A DNA stretch of 38,735 bases from positions 1 to 38,735 of the forward strand of contig JABJBP010000138.1 of the NCBI GenBank assembly GCA_018665815.1, written 5' to 3'. Below, one piece after another: positions 1 to 13,462 of this stretch. Every line of letters begins with the position of its first letter. The stretch's first letter is position 1. A program made the position numbers and the translations under genes. Under the pieces are notes generated by a model that did no database searches, was not told the origin of the DNA, and was given only the letters and a program-made list of their open reading frames with translations. The stretch is from Rhodospirillaceae bacterium (lineage in GTDB: Bacteria; Pseudomonadota; Alphaproteobacteria; Rhodospirillales; Casp-alpha2).

Positions 1-108
1 GTGGTGAACTTGATTGCGCCGATCGCCATGGATGACGGCCTGCGCTTTGCGATCCGCGAAGGCGGCCGTACCGTCGGTGCCGGCGTCGTCGCCGAGATTA
101 TGGAATAA
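1..108 (+). CDS. tuf: Elongation factor Tu, first copy (3' end only)
   Basis: This is the last 35 codons and stop of an EF-Tu gene whose 5' part lies outside the window. EF-Tu carries aminoacyl-tRNA to the ribosome as a GTP complex. The reading frame starts at base 1 and ends VVAEIME-stop, the end of EF-Tu domain III. Every base matches the second tuf copy at 16661-16768, and the identity continues 11 nt past the stop. Two near-identical tuf copies are usual in proteobacteria and are kept alike by gene conversion. Unlike the second copy, this one is not followed by a hairpin terminator, so transcripts probably run on into tRNA-Trp and secE. Confidence 0.97.
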   Translation: MVNLIAPIAMDDGLRFAIREGGRTVGAGVVAEIME

Positions 109-119
109 GGTATTTGGCG
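1..119 (+). repeat. Direct repeat of tuf 3' end, copy A
   Basis: These 119 bases are identical to 16661-16779. The match covers the end of the tuf coding sequence plus 11 nt after its stop, and breaks at base 120 (C here, G at 16780). The left end of the repeat is outside the window, so the true length is probably about a whole tuf gene. Confidence 0.97.
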
Positions 120-142
120 CCGGGCGGCTTTAGGCCTCGAAC

Positions 143-173
143 TTGCTTGGGTTGCCCGACCCACACATATATT
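143..173 (+). promoter_or_regulatory. Possible promoter for tRNA-Trp / secE
   Basis: A TTGCTT at 143-148 and an AT-rich TATATT at 168-173 could serve as -35 and -10 elements, but the spacing of 19 is longer than ideal. CATATA at 166-171 would give 17. A start near 180 would leave about 20 nt before the tRNA. A short inverted repeat (TGGGT / ACCCA, 148-163) lies between the boxes. The call is weak and based on position and composition only. Confidence 0.3.
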
Positions 174-202
174 GAAAGAAACCAATCACGCGTTGTGTCA
201 TT

Positions 203-278
<76 letters not shown>

Positions 279-320
279 ATTTTAGCACTTCGATGCAGAC
301 GTAGAAGGAACGAAATAAAA

Positions 321-518
321 ATGGCTAAAGCCAATCCTGCTCAGTTCGTTCAGGAAGTCCGCCAAGAAGCGGCGAAGGTCACGTGGCCGACGCGTAAGGA
401 ATCTGGCATTTCGACGGCGATGGTTTTCGTGTTTGTGATCGTATCGGCGCTTTTTTTCATGCTTGTTGATTGGCTTTTGCAAATCGGCGTTCGTGCCGTT
501 CTCGGATTTGGGGGCTGA
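321..518 (+). CDS. secE: Protein translocase subunit SecE
   Basis: SecE clamps the SecY channel in the inner membrane and is essential for Sec-dependent export. The 65-residue product is the short single-span form usual outside the gammaproteobacteria. A cytoplasmic amphipathic helix (residues 5-20) is followed by the signature VTWPTRKE (20-27) and one membrane span at about 31-52. The ATG at 321 has AAGGAA 11 nt upstream. nusG begins 5 nt after the stop, the standard secE-nusG pairing. SecY, its partner, is encoded about 26 kb downstream in the same window. Confidence 0.96.
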   Translation: MAKANPAQFVQEVRQEAAKVTWPTRKESGISTAMVFVFVIVSALFFMLVDWLLQIGVRAVLGFGG

Positions 519-523
519 GCGTC

Positions 524-1054
524 ATGGCACAGCGTTGGTACGTCATTCACGTCTATTCAGGGTTTGAAAAGAAAATCGCGCAATCGATTGAAGAGCAGGC
601 GCGTCTGATGGGCATGGATGACCAAATTGAACAAGTTATGGTGCCGACCGAAGAAGTGGTTGAAATGCGACGCGGCGCGAAAATTAGCTCAGAGCGAAAA
701 TTTTTCCCGGGTTATGTCTTAATTCGCATGGACTTGTCGGACGAAACCTGGCATTTGGTCAAAAATACGCCGAAAGTTACGGATTTTCTTGGCGGGCAAG
801 GTCGTCCGTCACCGATCAGTGACCGAGAAGCCGAGCGAATTTTGTTTCAGGTCAAAGAAGGTGTCGAGCGGCCGAAACCATCTGTCACGTTCGAGATTGG
901 TGAACAGGTCCGAGTCTGTGATGGCCCGTTCAATTCGTTTAACGGATTGGTTGAAGACGTCGATGACGAACGGAGCCGCCTCAAGGTCGCGGTGTCGATT
1001 TTTGGCCGGGCAACGCCGGTTGAGTTGGAATATTCGCAAGTCGAGAAACTTTGA
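524..1054 (+). CDS. nusG: Transcription elongation and antitermination factor NusG
   Basis: NusG binds the RNA polymerase clamp, suppresses pausing, and links polymerase to Rho or to ribosomal protein S10. The protein has 176 residues. The NGN domain (about 3-100) starts RWYVIHVYSGFEKK and includes FFPGYVL (61-66 region). The KOW domain (about 125-176) starts EQVRVCDGPF. The chosen ATG gives the family N-terminus; an in-frame extension upstream to 470 would overlap secE and is unlike the family. The gene lies between secE and the L11 operon. Residue 87 is Asp in KVTDFLGG, where Gly is more common. That is a mild oddity in an otherwise typical protein. Confidence 0.97.
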   Translation: MAQRWYVIHVYSGFEKKIAQSIEEQARLMGMDDQIEQVMVPTEEVVEMRRGAKISSERKFFPGYVLIRMDLSDETWHLVKNTPKVTDFLGGQGRPSPISDREAERILFQVKEGVERPKPSVTFEIGEQVRVCDGPFNSFNGLVEDVDDERSRLKVAVSIFGRATPVELEYSQVEKL

Positions 1055-1080
1055 CGAAATACCGGCTTTGGCCGGGACGT

Positions 1081-1134
1081 GTGGGAGGCCAGCCATAGGC
1101 CGTACCACGCACTCAGAGAACGGCGTTTGCGCCG
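1081..1134 (+). promoter_or_regulatory. rplK-rplA leader with a likely L1-binding element
   Basis: The 109 nt between nusG and rplK contain GTGGGAGGCC (1081-1090), which can fold against GGCC and ACCAC (about 1098-1108). GTGGGAGG resembles the L1-binding stalk of 23S rRNA. In well-studied bacteria L1 represses the L11 operon through a leader that mimics this rRNA. A second small hairpin, CGGCG-TTTG-CGCCG, lies at 1121-1134. The site is seen directly; its L1-binding role is inferred from that resemblance and from position just before rplK. Confidence 0.55.
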
Positions 1135-1163
1135 GAAATTGAAAAGGAAGCTGAGGATAAATC

Positions 1164-1595
1164 ATGGCGAAAAAAATTGCTGGGTACATCAAATTGCAGG
1201 TGCCTGCGGGACAAGCGAACCCGTCTCCGCCCATCGGTCCGGCCTTGGGCCAGGCTGGTTTGAACATCATGGAGTTTTGCAAGGCGTTCAACGCGCAAAC
1301 GCAAAACATGGAAGCGGGCATTCCGATCCCATGCGTCATTACGGCGTATGGAGACAGGACATTTTCTTTTATTACGAAAACGCCGCCGGCCAGCTATTTT
1401 CTTAAGAAAGCTGCAGGCCTTCCGAAAGCGGCAAGTACAACAGGTAAGGAAATCGTTGGATCCGTCACCATGGCGCAGGTCCGCGATATTGTTGAGCAGA
1501 AAATGCCTGATCTGAACACCACGGATGTTGATCAGGCTTGCAAAATGATTATTGGCTCCGCCCGATCCATGGGCATCGAAGTGGTAGGTGCGTGA
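1164..1595 (+). CDS. rplK: 50S ribosomal protein L11
   Basis: L11 is a stalk-base protein that binds 23S rRNA helices 43-44 and takes part in factor-dependent GTP hydrolysis and the stringent response. The 143-residue length is standard. The N-terminus [21 protein letters not shown] and the stretch [22 protein letters not shown] are the proline-rich and helical parts of the N-terminal domain. The C-terminal RNA-binding domain runs from about residue 75 and ends [14 protein letters not shown] lies just upstream of the ATG. Its TGA overlaps the rplA ATG by one base, so the two are translationally coupled. Confidence 0.97.
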   Translation: MAKKIAGYIKLQVPAGQANPSPPIGPALGQAGLNIMEFCKAFNAQTQNMEAGIPIPCVITAYGDRTFSFITKTPPASYFLKKAAGLPKAASTTGKEIVGSVTMAQVRDIVEQKMPDLNTTDVDQACKMIIGSARSMGIEVVGA

Positions 1596-2290
1596 TGGCA
1601 AAATCGGGTAAGCGTCTTGCGAAGGTCCGCGAGGGATATAACCGCGAAAGTCACTATGCTGTTAATGATGCCGTAAAAATCATCAAAGATGGCGCGGCGG
1701 CTACAAAGTTTGATGAGACTGTTGAGCTCGCAATCAATTTGGGCGTTGATCCGCGCCACGCCGATCAGATGGTTCGTGGCACCGTTTCGTTGCCGCATGG
1801 CACTGGTAAATCATTGCGCGTCGCGGTGTTCGCTAAAGGCGACAAGGCCGATGAGGCGACGAGTGCCGGTGCTGACCTTGTTGGCGCCGATGATCTGGCG
1901 GAAAAAATCCAAAACGGTGAAATCGACTTTGATCGCTGCATCGCGACACCGGATATGATGGCTGTGGTCGGCAAATTGGGGAAAATTCTTGGCCCCAAGG
2001 GCATGATGCCGAACCCTAAACTTGGCACCGTGACGCCAGACGTGAAAACGGCGATCCAGGCGGCGAAAGCCGGACAGATTGAATTTCGGGTTGAAAAACA
2101 AGGGATCATTCATGCCGGCGTCGGCAAGGCGAGCTTTAGCAGCGAGGCGTTGGCGGAAAACATTTCCGCGTTTATTGACGCCATCTTCAAAGCGAAGCCG
2201 ACTGGCGTCAAGGGCACCTATATGAAGAAAGCGAGCGTCAGCTCGACGATGGGGCCGGGCGTGAAGTTAGATATCGCGGGTTTGGGTTAA
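1595..2290 (+). CDS. rplA: 50S ribosomal protein L1
   Basis: L1 forms the mobile L1 stalk that helps release E-site tRNA. In many bacteria it also represses its own operon by binding the mRNA leader. The 231-residue protein starts [14 protein letters not shown], the usual L1 start, at an ATG overlapping the rplK stop (TGATG). The reading frame is open further upstream but that part lies inside rplK and is not family-like. The motif [20 protein letters not shown] is the domain II signature. The end, [15 protein letters not shown], is also typical. A 323-nt leader separates it from rplJ. Confidence 0.97.
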   Translation: MAKSGKRLAKVREGYNRESHYAVNDAVKIIKDGAAATKFDETVELAINLGVDPRHADQMVRGTVSLPHGTGKSLRVAVFAKGDKADEATSAGADLVGADDLAEKIQNGEIDFDRCIATPDMMAVVGKLGKILGPKGMMPNPKLGTVTPDVKTAIQAAKAGQIEFRVEKQGIIHAGVGKASFSSEALAENISAFIDAIFKAKPTGVKGTYMKKASVSSTMGPGVKLDIAGLG

Positions 2291-2613
2291 GCGACCCGTT
2301 AAAAGGATTTTTGTCGGAACGAAAGCTCCGGTGAAAAGGGAAGGGGTCTTGTACCTTTTCCCACCTGTCCGAGACTATAGGTGCTGGTTGCTGGTTTTCC
2401 GGCAATTGGTTTAAGAGGAATTCCCGCCTATTGAGACAGTGTTGAACCGTTTGTGGACTTTTGCCGGCATCCGGCACCTTGAGCGGCTTGGGCTGATGCA
2501 CTGGACAGGCGAGTCGATTCTCTTGAATTGGCCAGCCGGCTGGTTCTTAAGAGGATCAAAGTGCAACGGCGATTGCTCAATGACGGGCAATCGCCATCGA
2601 CTGGAGACGATCA
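2291..2613 (+). promoter_or_regulatory. rplJ leader (L10 leader-type regulatory region)
   Basis: This 323-nt stretch before rplJ has no supported gene. GGGAAGGGG (2338-2346) pairs with CCTTTTCCC (2354-2362), allowing two G-T pairs, around a 7-nt loop. Directly after it comes GTCCGAGACTATAGGTG, which resembles the conserved part of L10 leaders, where the L10-(L12)4 complex binds to repress its own synthesis. Further down are the palindrome CCAGCCGGCTGG (2531-2542), flanked by CTCTT/AAGAG, and a 9-bp hairpin before the start codon. I see no convincing promoter. Assignment as an L10 leader is from position and resemblance. Confidence 0.6.
2568..2595 (+). promoter_or_regulatory. Perfect 9-bp hairpin just upstream of rplJ start
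   Basis: GGCGATTGC (2568-2576) and GCAATCGCC (2587-2595) are exact inverted copies around a 10-nt loop. There is no following T-run, so this is not a rho-independent terminator. It ends 18 nt before the GTG of rplJ, immediately ahead of the GGAG ribosome-binding site, and could set access of ribosomes to that site. Confidence 0.6.
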
Positions 2614-3135
2614 GTGGACCGAACAGAGAAAGAAGACCTGGTCGCCACACTTCACCAGACGTTTGACGAGTCGGCCATGGTCGTCGTCACCCATTATTCC
2701 GGGTTGACGGTGTCCGAAATGGGCGATCTCAGAGATCGTATGCGTGAAACTGGCGCCAAGTTTCGAGTGACGAAAAATCGGCTCACCCGTCTTGCCTTGA
2801 AAGATACGAAGTTCGAAGCCTTAAGTGACATGTTTACCGGTCCGACCGCAATTGCGTATTCGGATGACCCGGTGGCTGCCGCCAAGGCCAGTGTCGAATT
2901 CGCCAAGGAGAACGATAAACTCATCGTTCTTGGTGGCGCGCTTGGCGAGGAAATGCTTGATGCCAGTGGTGTCAAAGCTCTGGCATCTTTGCCATCCTTG
3001 GACGAACTTCGAGGAAAATTGGTGGGTCTGTTGGTCAGCCCCGCAACGAAGGTTGCCCAGGTGCTTCAAGCACCGGGTGGTCAAGTTGCCCGGGTGATTG
3101 GCGCCTATAGTGCACAAGGTGGAGAAGCGGCTTGA
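2614..3135 (+). CDS. rplJ: 50S ribosomal protein L10
   Basis: L10 anchors multiple L7/L12 dimers to the ribosome as the base of the stalk. The protein has 173 residues and starts at GTG with the common sequence DRTEKEDLVATL. GGAG sits 9 nt upstream and no better ATG exists. The N-terminal rRNA-binding domain includes VTHYSGLTVSEMGDLR and RVTKNRLTRLAL. The C-terminal helix that binds L7/L12 is in the last 35 residues. rplL follows after 47 nt. Both genes probably answer to the upstream leader. Confidence 0.96.
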   Translation: MDRTEKEDLVATLHQTFDESAMVVVTHYSGLTVSEMGDLRDRMRETGAKFRVTKNRLTRLALKDTKFEALSDMFTGPTAIAYSDDPVAAAKASVEFAKENDKLIVLGGALGEEMLDASGVKALASLPSLDELRGKLVGLLVSPATKVAQVLQAPGGQVARVIGAYSAQGGEAA

Positions 3136-3182
3136 GCCGTTGTTTCCAGTATTAACAGAGTTCAAGCCAAAGGAGCGATAAC

Positions 3183-3563
3183 ATGGCTGATTTAGAGAAA
3201 CTTGCTGACGAACTTTCGAGCCTCACCGTTATGGAAGCGGCTGACCTTTCGAAGCTTTTGGAAGAAAAATGGGGCGTTTCCGCCGCTGCGCCGGTTGCGG
3301 CTGCTGCAGCGCCGGGTGCCGGCGGTGACGCCGGTGGCGCAGCCGAGGAAAAGGACGAATTTGATGTCGTTCTGGCGTCCTTCGGCGAAAAGAAGATCAA
3401 CGTGATTAAGGAAGTCCGTTCGATCACTGGTCTGGGCCTGAAAGAAGCCAAGGAATTGGTTGAATCAGCGCCGAAAGCCGTGAAGGAAGGCGCCAAGAAA
3501 GACGAAGCTGAAGAGATCAAAAAGAAACTCGAAGAGGCTGGTGCCACTGTCGAGCTGAAATAA
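3183..3563 (+). CDS. rplL: 50S ribosomal protein L7/L12
   Basis: L7/L12 is the multicopy stalk protein that recruits and activates the translational GTPases. The 126-residue protein has the three usual parts. The N-terminal dimerisation helices (1-32) start [22 protein letters not shown]. The flexible Ala/Gly hinge (about 33-56) includes [15 protein letters not shown]. The compact C-terminal domain starts KDEFDVVL, followed by the factor-binding surface around [19 protein letters not shown]. The ribosome-binding site AAAGGAG is strong, as expected for a protein needed at several copies per ribosome. Confidence 0.97.
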   Translation: MADLEKLADELSSLTVMEAADLSKLLEEKWGVSAAAPVAAAAAPGAGGDAGGAAEEKDEFDVVLASFGEKKINVIKEVRSITGLGLKEAKELVESAPKAVKEGAKKDEAEEIKKKLEEAGATVELK

Positions 3564-3574
3564 TTTCGCAGTTT

Positions 3575-3642
3575 GGTGCAACTATGCACCATGCATTGAG
3601 ATTTTGAATACCGGCGTACCGATGGGTTTCCATCGGTACGCC
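3575..3642 (+). promoter_or_regulatory. Tandem hairpins between rplL and rpoB (attenuator or processing site)
   Basis: Two inverted repeats follow rplL. GGTGCA-ACTA-TGCACC spans 3575-3590. A perfect 13-bp stem, GGCGTACCGATGG / CCATCGGTACGCC with a 4-nt loop, spans 3613-3642. No real T-run follows, so full termination is unlikely. In Escherichia coli this same interval carries a partial terminator and an RNase III site that lower rpoB relative to rplL. A matching role here is an inference. A further nested structure lies closer to rpoB (CCGCC / GGCGG 3780-3793 inside CTCCC / GGGAG 3775-3807). Confidence 0.6.
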
Positions 3643-3842
3643 ACCGAATTACGAATTTTACATCTGCCCGAATAGACCTTACCGGGGTCGAGAAAGCGGA
3701 TGTACTCGCCACTGAGGGGCGCCGGGAACGGCTTTGGCCGTAGGAATAGGCATCCCCACCGTAAATAGTTGAGGCTCCCCCGCCTGAAGGCGGTGTTTGG
3801 TCGGGAGTGGGCCTTTAGACATAGCAAGGTAGGGATACTGTA

Positions 3843-6800
3843 ATGGCGAACACCTTTACGGGCCGCAAGCGCGTACGTAAACACTTTGGCCGTCTCCCCG
3901 AGACTGTCGAAATGCCCAATCTGATCGAGGTCCAGAAAACCTCGTATGAGTCATTCTTGCAACGTGAGGTGCCAGACGCCGAACGTGATGAAGCAGGTTT
4001 GCAGGAAGTCTTCAGATCGGTTTTCCCTATTCATGATTTTTCTGAGCGCGGTACGCTTGAATTCGTCAGTTACGAATTCGAGGAACCGAAGTACGACGTT
4101 GAGGAATGCCAGCAGCGCGGCATGACCTATGCGGCGCCGTTAAAAGTGACGCTCCGCCTTGTCGTTTGGGATATTGATGAGGAAACAGCGGCCCGCTCGA
4201 TTCGCGACGTCAAGGAACAAGACGTCTATATGGGCGATATGCCTTTGATGACGTCGAACGGTACATTCGTTGTCAACGGTACCGAGCGCGTGATCGTTTC
4301 ACAGATGCACCGCTCGCCCGGTGTGTTTTTCGATCATGATAAGGGTAAGACGCACTCATCAGGTAAGTTTCTGTTCGCTGCGCGGATCATTCCGTACCGC
4401 GGTTCGTGGCTAGATTTCGAATTTGATGCCAAGGACCTTGTATACGTCCGGATCGACCGCCGCCGGAAACTTCCGGTAACGACGTTGCTTTTGGCACTGG
4501 ATAACGAGAAGACGTCGGAGAAGCGCGCCAAACTTGCGGCGAAGGAAAAGGAAATTGAAATCGAGGATATCGAAGGCATGTCGCCCGAAGACGTCCTTGC
4601 CTATTTTTATAACACGGTACCTTTCGCGAAAGTTAAGCGCGGCTGGAAAACCCCGTTTGAAGCTGATCGACTTCGCGGCATGAAGCTGACCCATGACTTG
4701 GTCAATGCTAAATCAGGGCGGACGGTTGCCGAGGTTGGTAACAAAATGACGCCGCGGCTGCTTCGGCAATTGGCCGAGAAACTTGATGAAGTCCTGGTGC
4801 CGGACGAAGAGTTGATCGGCCGATATATCGCCGAAGATGTTATCGATGAAAAATCAGGCCTCGTATATGTCGAAGCCGGCGACGAGATTACCGAAGAAGT
4901 CATGGAAATGTTGACGGAAGCCGGTATCGAGGAAATCAACACCTTGGCCATCGATCATGTCAATGTTGGTCCGTATATCCGCAACACACTGGCGGTTGAT
5001 AAGAATACTTCGCGCGATGAAGCGATGATCGATATTTATCGGGTCATGCGCCCGGGCGAACCGCCAACCTTGGAAACAGCGGAAAACCTGTTCAAGAGCC
5101 TGTTCTTTGATCCCGAACGCTACGATCTTTCAGCGGTTGGCCGGGTTAAAATGAATGCACGGCTTGGTTTCGAGACCGAAGATTCGATGCGCGTCCTGCG
5201 CAAGGAAGACATTCTCGAAGTCGTGCGCACGATGGTTGAAATGAAAGACGGTCGTGGCGATATTGATGATATCGATCACCTCGGCAATCGGCGGGTTCGC
5301 TCCGTCGGTGAGTTGATGGAAAATCAGTACCGGGTCGGCTTGCTTCGGATGGAGCGGGCAATTCGCGAACGGATGAGTTCCGTCGATATCGATACGGTCA
5401 TGCCGCATGACTTGATCAATGCGAAACCGGCTGCGGCGGCGGTACGGGAATTTTTTGGCTCATCTCAGTTGAGCCAGTTTATGGATCAAACCAATCCACT
5501 GTCCGAAATCACCCACAAACGCCGTCTGTCCGCACTTGGACCGGGTGGATTGACGCGTGAGCGTGCCGGTTTCGAAGTTCGCGACGTGCACCCGACCCAC
5601 TATGGCCGGATTTGCCCTATTGAGACTCCGGAAGGCCCGAACATCGGGCTGATTAATTCCTTGGCGACGTTTGCCCGAGTGAACAAATACGGGTTCATTG
5701 AGACGCCTTATCGCAAGGTGATTGACAAAAAAGTCAGCAAGGAAGTCATCTATCTTTCCGCCATGGAAGAAGGCCGCTACACCATTGCCCAGGCCAATGA
5801 ACCATTGGACGACAAGGGCAGATTCGCCAATGAATTGGTGAGTTCGCGCAAAGGCGGTGAATTCGTCATGTCGATGCGCGATGACATTGAGTTTATCGAT
5901 GTCTCGCCAAAACAGTTGGTATCGGTGGCTACCGCATTGATTCCGTTCCTGGAAAACGATGACGCCAACCGGGCCCTTATGGGGTCGAACATGATGCGCC
6001 AGGCGGTACCCTTGATCCGCAGCGAAGCACCCTTGGTCGGTACCGGCATGGAAGATCCTGTCGCCCGGGATTCCGGCGCGACAGTCGTTGCACGACGAAC
6101 GGGGATCATCGATCAGGTTGATGCGACGCGTATCGTGGTGCGGGCAACCGATGAAGACACCGCCCACACGGATACAGGTGTTGATATCTACAACCTCCAG
6201 AAGTTCCAGCGTTCCAATCAAAACACCTATCTGCATCAGCGGCCTTTGGTAAAGGTCGGCGACCGCGTTCAAGCTGGTGATTGCATTGGTGACGGGCCTT
6301 CGACGGATCTTGGCGAATTGGCGCTTGGCCGAAATGTGCTTGTCGCCTTCATGCCATGGAATGGTTACAACTTCGAAGATTCGATCCTGATCTCCGAACG
6401 CATGGTGCGTGATGATGTGTTCACTTCAATCCACATTGAAGAGTTCGAAATCATGGCCCGTGATACCAAGTTGGGCCAAGAAGAAATCACCCGCGACATT
6501 CCGAATGTCGGCGAAGAGGCTCTGAAAAACCTCGACGAAGCCGGTATCGTCTATATCGGTGCGGAAGTGAAACCGAGTGATATTCTGGTCGGCAAGGTTA
6601 CGCCGAAAGGCGAAAGCCCGATGACCCCGGAAGAAAAATTGTTACGGGCGATCTTCGGCGAAAAGGCTTCCGATGTCCGTGACACGTCGCTCAGATTGCC
6701 TCCTGGTGTATCAGGCACGGTTGTTGAAGTGCGGGTATTCTCGCGCCGTGGCGTTGATAAAGATGAGCGCGCCATGGCTATCGAGCGCGCGGAAATCGAA

Positions 6801-8000
6801 CGATTGGCTAAGGACCGTGATGACGAGCGGGCAATCCTTGAGCGTAGCTTCCAGGCACGCCTGACGGGCTTGCTGTTGAATAAGAAGGCAGTCGGTGGCC
6901 CGAAGGGAATCAAGGAAGGCGTCAAGCTGACCGAAGAATTGCTTGCGGAATATACGGCTGGCCAAATGTCGCAGATTGTCATCGCAAATGACCGCGCGAT
7001 GAAAGACGTCGAGACCTTGAAGAGCCAGTTCGAGGCCGACATTGCACGCCTCGAAGCGCGTTTCGATAACAAGGTTGAGAAATTGCAGCGTGGCGATGAT
7101 TTGAGCCCTGGCGTGATGAAGATGGTTAAGGTCTTTGTTGCGGTGAAACGTAAACTACAGCCCGGTGATAAAATGGCCGGCCGTCACGGCAACAAGGGTG
7201 TGATATCAAAAATCGTGCCTTCTGAAGATATGCCCTATCTTGAAGATGGCACACCCGTCGACGTTGTTCTAAATCCGCTTGGCGTTCCATCACGGATGAA
7301 CGTTGGACAGATTTTGGAAACCCATATGGGGTGGGCATGTCGTGGTTTGGGTGAGCAGATTGGCGAAATGCTTGATGCAGCACGCCAAGCCAATAGTTAC
7401 ACGAAGCTGAAAAATCATCTCAAAGATGTTTACGACGCGACGGAATTCAAAAGGGATATTTCACAGTTGGATGATAGTGGAATGGACGAGTTGGGTGAAA
7501 ATCTTCGCAACGGCGTGCCGATAGCGACACCGGTGTTTGATGGAGCACGCGAGGCGGAGATTGATGAGATGCTTGAAAAAGCGGGCCTCAGCAAATCCGG
7601 CCAGTGCACCCTGACGGACGGACGGACCGGCGAGCAATTCGACCGCCCCGTTACGGTGGGCTACATCTACATTCTGAAGCTTCACCATCTTGTTGATGAC
7701 AAGATCCATGCGCGTTCCATTGGGCCGTACAGCTTGGTTACCCAACAACCTTTGGGCGGAAAAGCCCAGTTTGGTGGCCAACGCTTTGGTGAAATGGAGG
7801 TTTGGGCACTTGAAGCTTATGGCGCTGCCTACACATTGCAGGAAATGCTCACGGTTAAATCCGATGATGTTTCCGGTCGCACCAAGGTCTATGAGGCCAT
7901 CGTACGTGGTGATGACACATTCGAGGCCGGCATTCCGGAATCGTTCAACGTCCTGGTCAAGGAACTTCATTCCCTTGGCTTGAACGTTGAGCTCAATTGA
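3843..8000 (+). CDS. rpoB: DNA-directed RNA polymerase subunit beta
   Basis: This is the beta subunit, which forms half of the polymerase active cleft. Its 1385 residues are full length for alphaproteobacteria. The rifampicin pocket is plain at about 537-570 ([13 protein letters not shown], then [13 protein letters not shown]). Its Q545, D548, H558 and S563 match E. coli Q513, D516, H526 and S531, so no common resistance change is present. The catalytic-side motif [13 protein letters not shown] and the C-terminal [20 protein letters not shown] are intact. The ATG follows a leader of 279 nt with hairpins. rpoC starts 27 nt after the stop. Confidence 0.98.
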   Translation: MANTFTGRKRVRKHFGRLPETVEMPNLIEVQKTSYESFLQREVPDAERDEAGLQEVFRSVFPIHDFSERGTLEFVSYEFEEPKYDVEECQQRGMTYAAPLKVTLRLVVWDIDEETAARSIRDVKEQDVYMGDMPLMTSNGTFVVNGTERVIVSQMHRSPGVFFDHDKGKTHSSGKFLFAARIIPYRGSWLDFEFDAKDLVYVRIDRRRKLPVTTLLLALDNEKTSEKRAKLAAKEKEIEIEDIEGMSPEDVLAYFYNTVPFAKVKRGWKTPFEADRLRGMKLTHDLVNAKSGRTVAEVGNKMTPRLLRQLAEKLDEVLVPDEELIGRYIAEDVIDEKSGLVYVEAGDEITEEVMEMLTEAGIEEINTLAIDHVNVGPYIRNTLAVDKNTSRDEAMIDIYRVMRPGEPPTLETAENLFKSLFFDPERYDLSAVGRVKMNARLGFETEDSMRVLRKEDILEVVRTMVEMKDGRGDIDDIDHLGNRRVRSVGELMENQYRVGLLRMERAIRERMSSVDIDTVMPHDLINAKPAAAAVREFFGSSQLSQFMDQTNPLSEITHKRRLSALGPGGLTRERAGFEVRDVHPTHYGRICPIETPEGPNIGLINSLATFARVNKYGFIETPYRKVIDKKVSKEVIYLSAMEEGRYTIAQANEPLDDKGRFANELVSSRKGGEFVMSMRDDIEFIDVSPKQLVSVATALIPFLENDDANRALMGSNMMRQAVPLIRSEAPLVGTGMEDPVARDSGATVVARRTGIIDQVDATRIVVRATDEDTAHTDTGVDIYNLQKFQRSNQNTYLHQRPLVKVGDRVQAGDCIGDGPSTDLGELALGRNVLVAFMPWNGYNFEDSILISERMVRDDVFTSIHIEEFEIMARDTKLGQEEITRDIPNVGEEALKNLDEAGIVYIGAEVKPSDILVGKVTPKGESPMTPEEKLLRAIFGEKASDVRDTSLRLPPGVSGTVVEVRVFSRRGVDKDERAMAIERAEIERLAKDRDDERAILERSFQARLTGLLLNKKAVGGPKGIKEGVKLTEELLAEYTAGQMSQIVIANDRAMKDVETLKSQFEADIARLEARFDNKVEKLQRGDDLSPGVMKMVKVFVAVKRKLQPGDKMAGRHGNKGVISKIVPSEDMPYLEDGTPVDVVLNPLGVPSRMNVGQILETHMGWACRGLGEQIGEMLDAARQANSYTKLKNHLKDVYDATEFKRDISQLDDSGMDELGENLRNGVPIATPVFDGAREAEIDEMLEKAGLSKSGQCTLTDGRTGEQFDRPVTVGYIYILKLHHLVDDKIHARSIGPYSLVTQQPLGGKAQFGGQRFGEMEVWALEAYGAAYTLQEMLTVKSDDVSGRTKVYEAIVRGDDTFEAGIPESFNVLVKELHSLGLNVELN

Positions 8001-8015
8001 ACCGCTGAAGCCTGA

Positions 8016-12212
<4,197 letters not shown>

Positions 12213-12247
12213 GCTAAAAGTTGATCGGAATTTGCGTCGATTGAGGA

Positions 12248-12277
12248 ACGGCGACTGAAGGCTACTTCAGTCGCCGT
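12248..12277 (+). terminator. Hairpin terminator after rpoC
   Basis: ACGGCGACTGAAG (12248-12260) pairs perfectly over 13 bp with CTTCAGTCGCCGT (12265-12277) around the loop GCTA. AACTCTTTAAAA follows, a weak T-tract, so termination may be partial. It lies 35 nt after rpoC and just before the str-operon promoter. Confidence 0.8.
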
Positions 12278-12307
12278 AACTCTTTAAAAAATCGACATTT
12301 AATATGC

Positions 12308-12336
12308 TTGACGGCCTATGAGGCCCTAACTATATT
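12308..12336 (+). promoter_or_regulatory. Sigma-70-type promoter of the str operon
   Basis: TTGACG (12308-12313) and TATATT (12331-12336) are separated by exactly 17 nt, close to the housekeeping consensus. The pair lies between the rpoC terminator and rpsL, where the str operon promoter is expected. A second, weaker pair (TTGACG at 12389-12394, GGTATA at 12413-12418, spacing 18) lies downstream and may be a tandem promoter. Confidence 0.75.
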
Positions 12337-12574
12337 CCCGGCCACAGCGCGAGGGTTGGTGGTAGGCCTCAGCGGTCTAGACGTAACCTTGACGCGTTTG
12401 GAAAGAAAATTTGGTATACGCGCCATTGGGCGAACTGGGCGAGGCCTGGGCGCGTAAGACTGTCGATACCCCGGTGGGGTTGCGCCTGTTGATTTGTTAA
12501 GTCAACGGGGTGCTCCCAGGGTGCGATGGTCTGCATTCGAGTGTTGGGCCCCGATTGAAGATTGGACGACGAGT
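12337..12574 (+). promoter_or_regulatory. Long leader of the str operon
   Basis: The 362 nt between rpoC and rpsL hold a terminator, a promoter and this leader of about 230 nt, with no supported gene. It contains small inverted repeats such as ACCCC-GGT-GGGGT (12468-12480) and TTGAC-like arms around 12490-12505. The rpsL ATG lacks a good Shine-Dalgarno sequence (only GGACGACG nearby). No known ribosomal leader class is recognised by eye. Regulation by S7 or S12 is possible but unproven. Confidence 0.4.
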
Positions 12575-12946
12575 ATGCCGACAATTAACCAGTTGATCCG
12601 CAAGCCGCGTAAGCGGCCGATAACGAGGAACAAGGTGCCGGCGCTTGAGGCCTGCCCGCAAAAGCGCGGCGTATGCACTCGGGTGTACACAACGACGCCT
12701 AAAAAGCCGAATTCGGCGCTCAGGAAGGTTGCTCGTGTGCGGCTGACAAATGGTTTCGAAGTTACCAGTTACATCCCTGGCGAAGGTCACAATCTGCAGG
12801 AGCACTCGGTTGTTATGATCCGCGGTGGTCGTGTGAAGGATTTGCCGGGTGTTCGTTATCACATCATTCGCGGCACGTTGGATACGCAAGGCGTGTCTGA
12901 TCGCCGCCAGCGGCGCTCCAAATATGGCGCCAAACGGCCGAAATAG
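12575..12946 (+). CDS. rpsL: 30S ribosomal protein S12
   Basis: S12 sits at the decoding centre and helps control accuracy. The 123-residue protein starts [13 protein letters not shown], the universal S12 start. The frame is open 27 codons upstream but that part is not family-like. K43 (in [12 protein letters not shown]) and K88 (in [14 protein letters not shown]) are wild type, so the usual streptomycin-resistance changes are absent. D89 is the residue methylthiolated by RimO in many bacteria. It is the first gene of the str operon, with rpsG 20 nt downstream. Confidence 0.97.
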   Translation: MPTINQLIRKPRKRPITRNKVPALEACPQKRGVCTRVYTTTPKKPNSALRKVARVRLTNGFEVTSYIPGEGHNLQEHSVVMIRGGRVKDLPGVRYHIIRGTLDTQGVSDRRQRRSKYGAKRPK

Positions 12947-12966
12947 GCGAGTTGAGGAATTAGAAT

Positions 12967-13437
12967 ATGTCGCGTCGTCATGCCGCCGAAAAACGGGAAG
13001 TTCTTCCCGATGCGAAGTTCAAGGATTTGGTTATTACCAAGTTCATGAACTGCCTGATGAAGGATGGTAAGAAATCCGCCGCCGAGAGAATCGTATACGG
13101 TGCCCTGGACATTGTCCAAAGCAAAGCCGGCAATGATCCTGTCGCGGTATTTCACGAAGCCATCGACAACGTAAAGCCGACGGTCGAAGTGCGTTCGCGC
13201 CGCGTAGGTGGTGCGACTTATCAGGTGCCCGTCGAAGTTCGCCCGGAACGTCGCCAGGCCTTGGCGCTTCGTTGGTTGGTCGACAATGCGCGCAAGCGTT
13301 CGGAAAACACCATGATTGAGCGTCTTTCCGGCGAGCTTTTGGATGCGTCCAATAATCGCGGTGCATCGGTCAAAAAGCGCGAAGACACACATAAGATGGC
13401 AGAGGCGAATAAAGCCTTCTCCCATTACCGTTGGTAA
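12967..13437 (+). CDS. rpsG: 30S ribosomal protein S7
   Basis: S7 nucleates assembly of the 30S head and contacts E-site tRNA. It has 156 residues, starting [15 protein letters not shown] and containing the signature [18 protein letters not shown], then [20 protein letters not shown], the beta hairpin. GTTGAGGA before the ATG is a usable ribosome-binding site. In E. coli S7 represses translation from the rpsL-rpsG spacer. Here that spacer is only 20 nt, so any such control must lie elsewhere. Confidence 0.97.
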   Translation: MSRRHAAEKREVLPDAKFKDLVITKFMNCLMKDGKKSAAERIVYGALDIVQSKAGNDPVAVFHEAIDNVKPTVEVRSRRVGGATYQVPVEVRPERRQALALRWLVDNARKRSENTMIERLSGELLDASNNRGASVKKREDTHKMAEANKAFSHYRW

Positions 13438-13462
13438 GAGTTTAGGCGGAAGATCAAGAAGA

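Noticed and set aside
1051-1080. Promoter for rplK from the TTGACG at the nusG stop
   Set aside because: No -10-like sequence lies at the right distance (GGGACGTGTG region).
12494-12574. 27-codon upstream extension of rpsL
   Set aside because: S12 begins universally with [10 protein letters not shown]; the extension is unlike the family.
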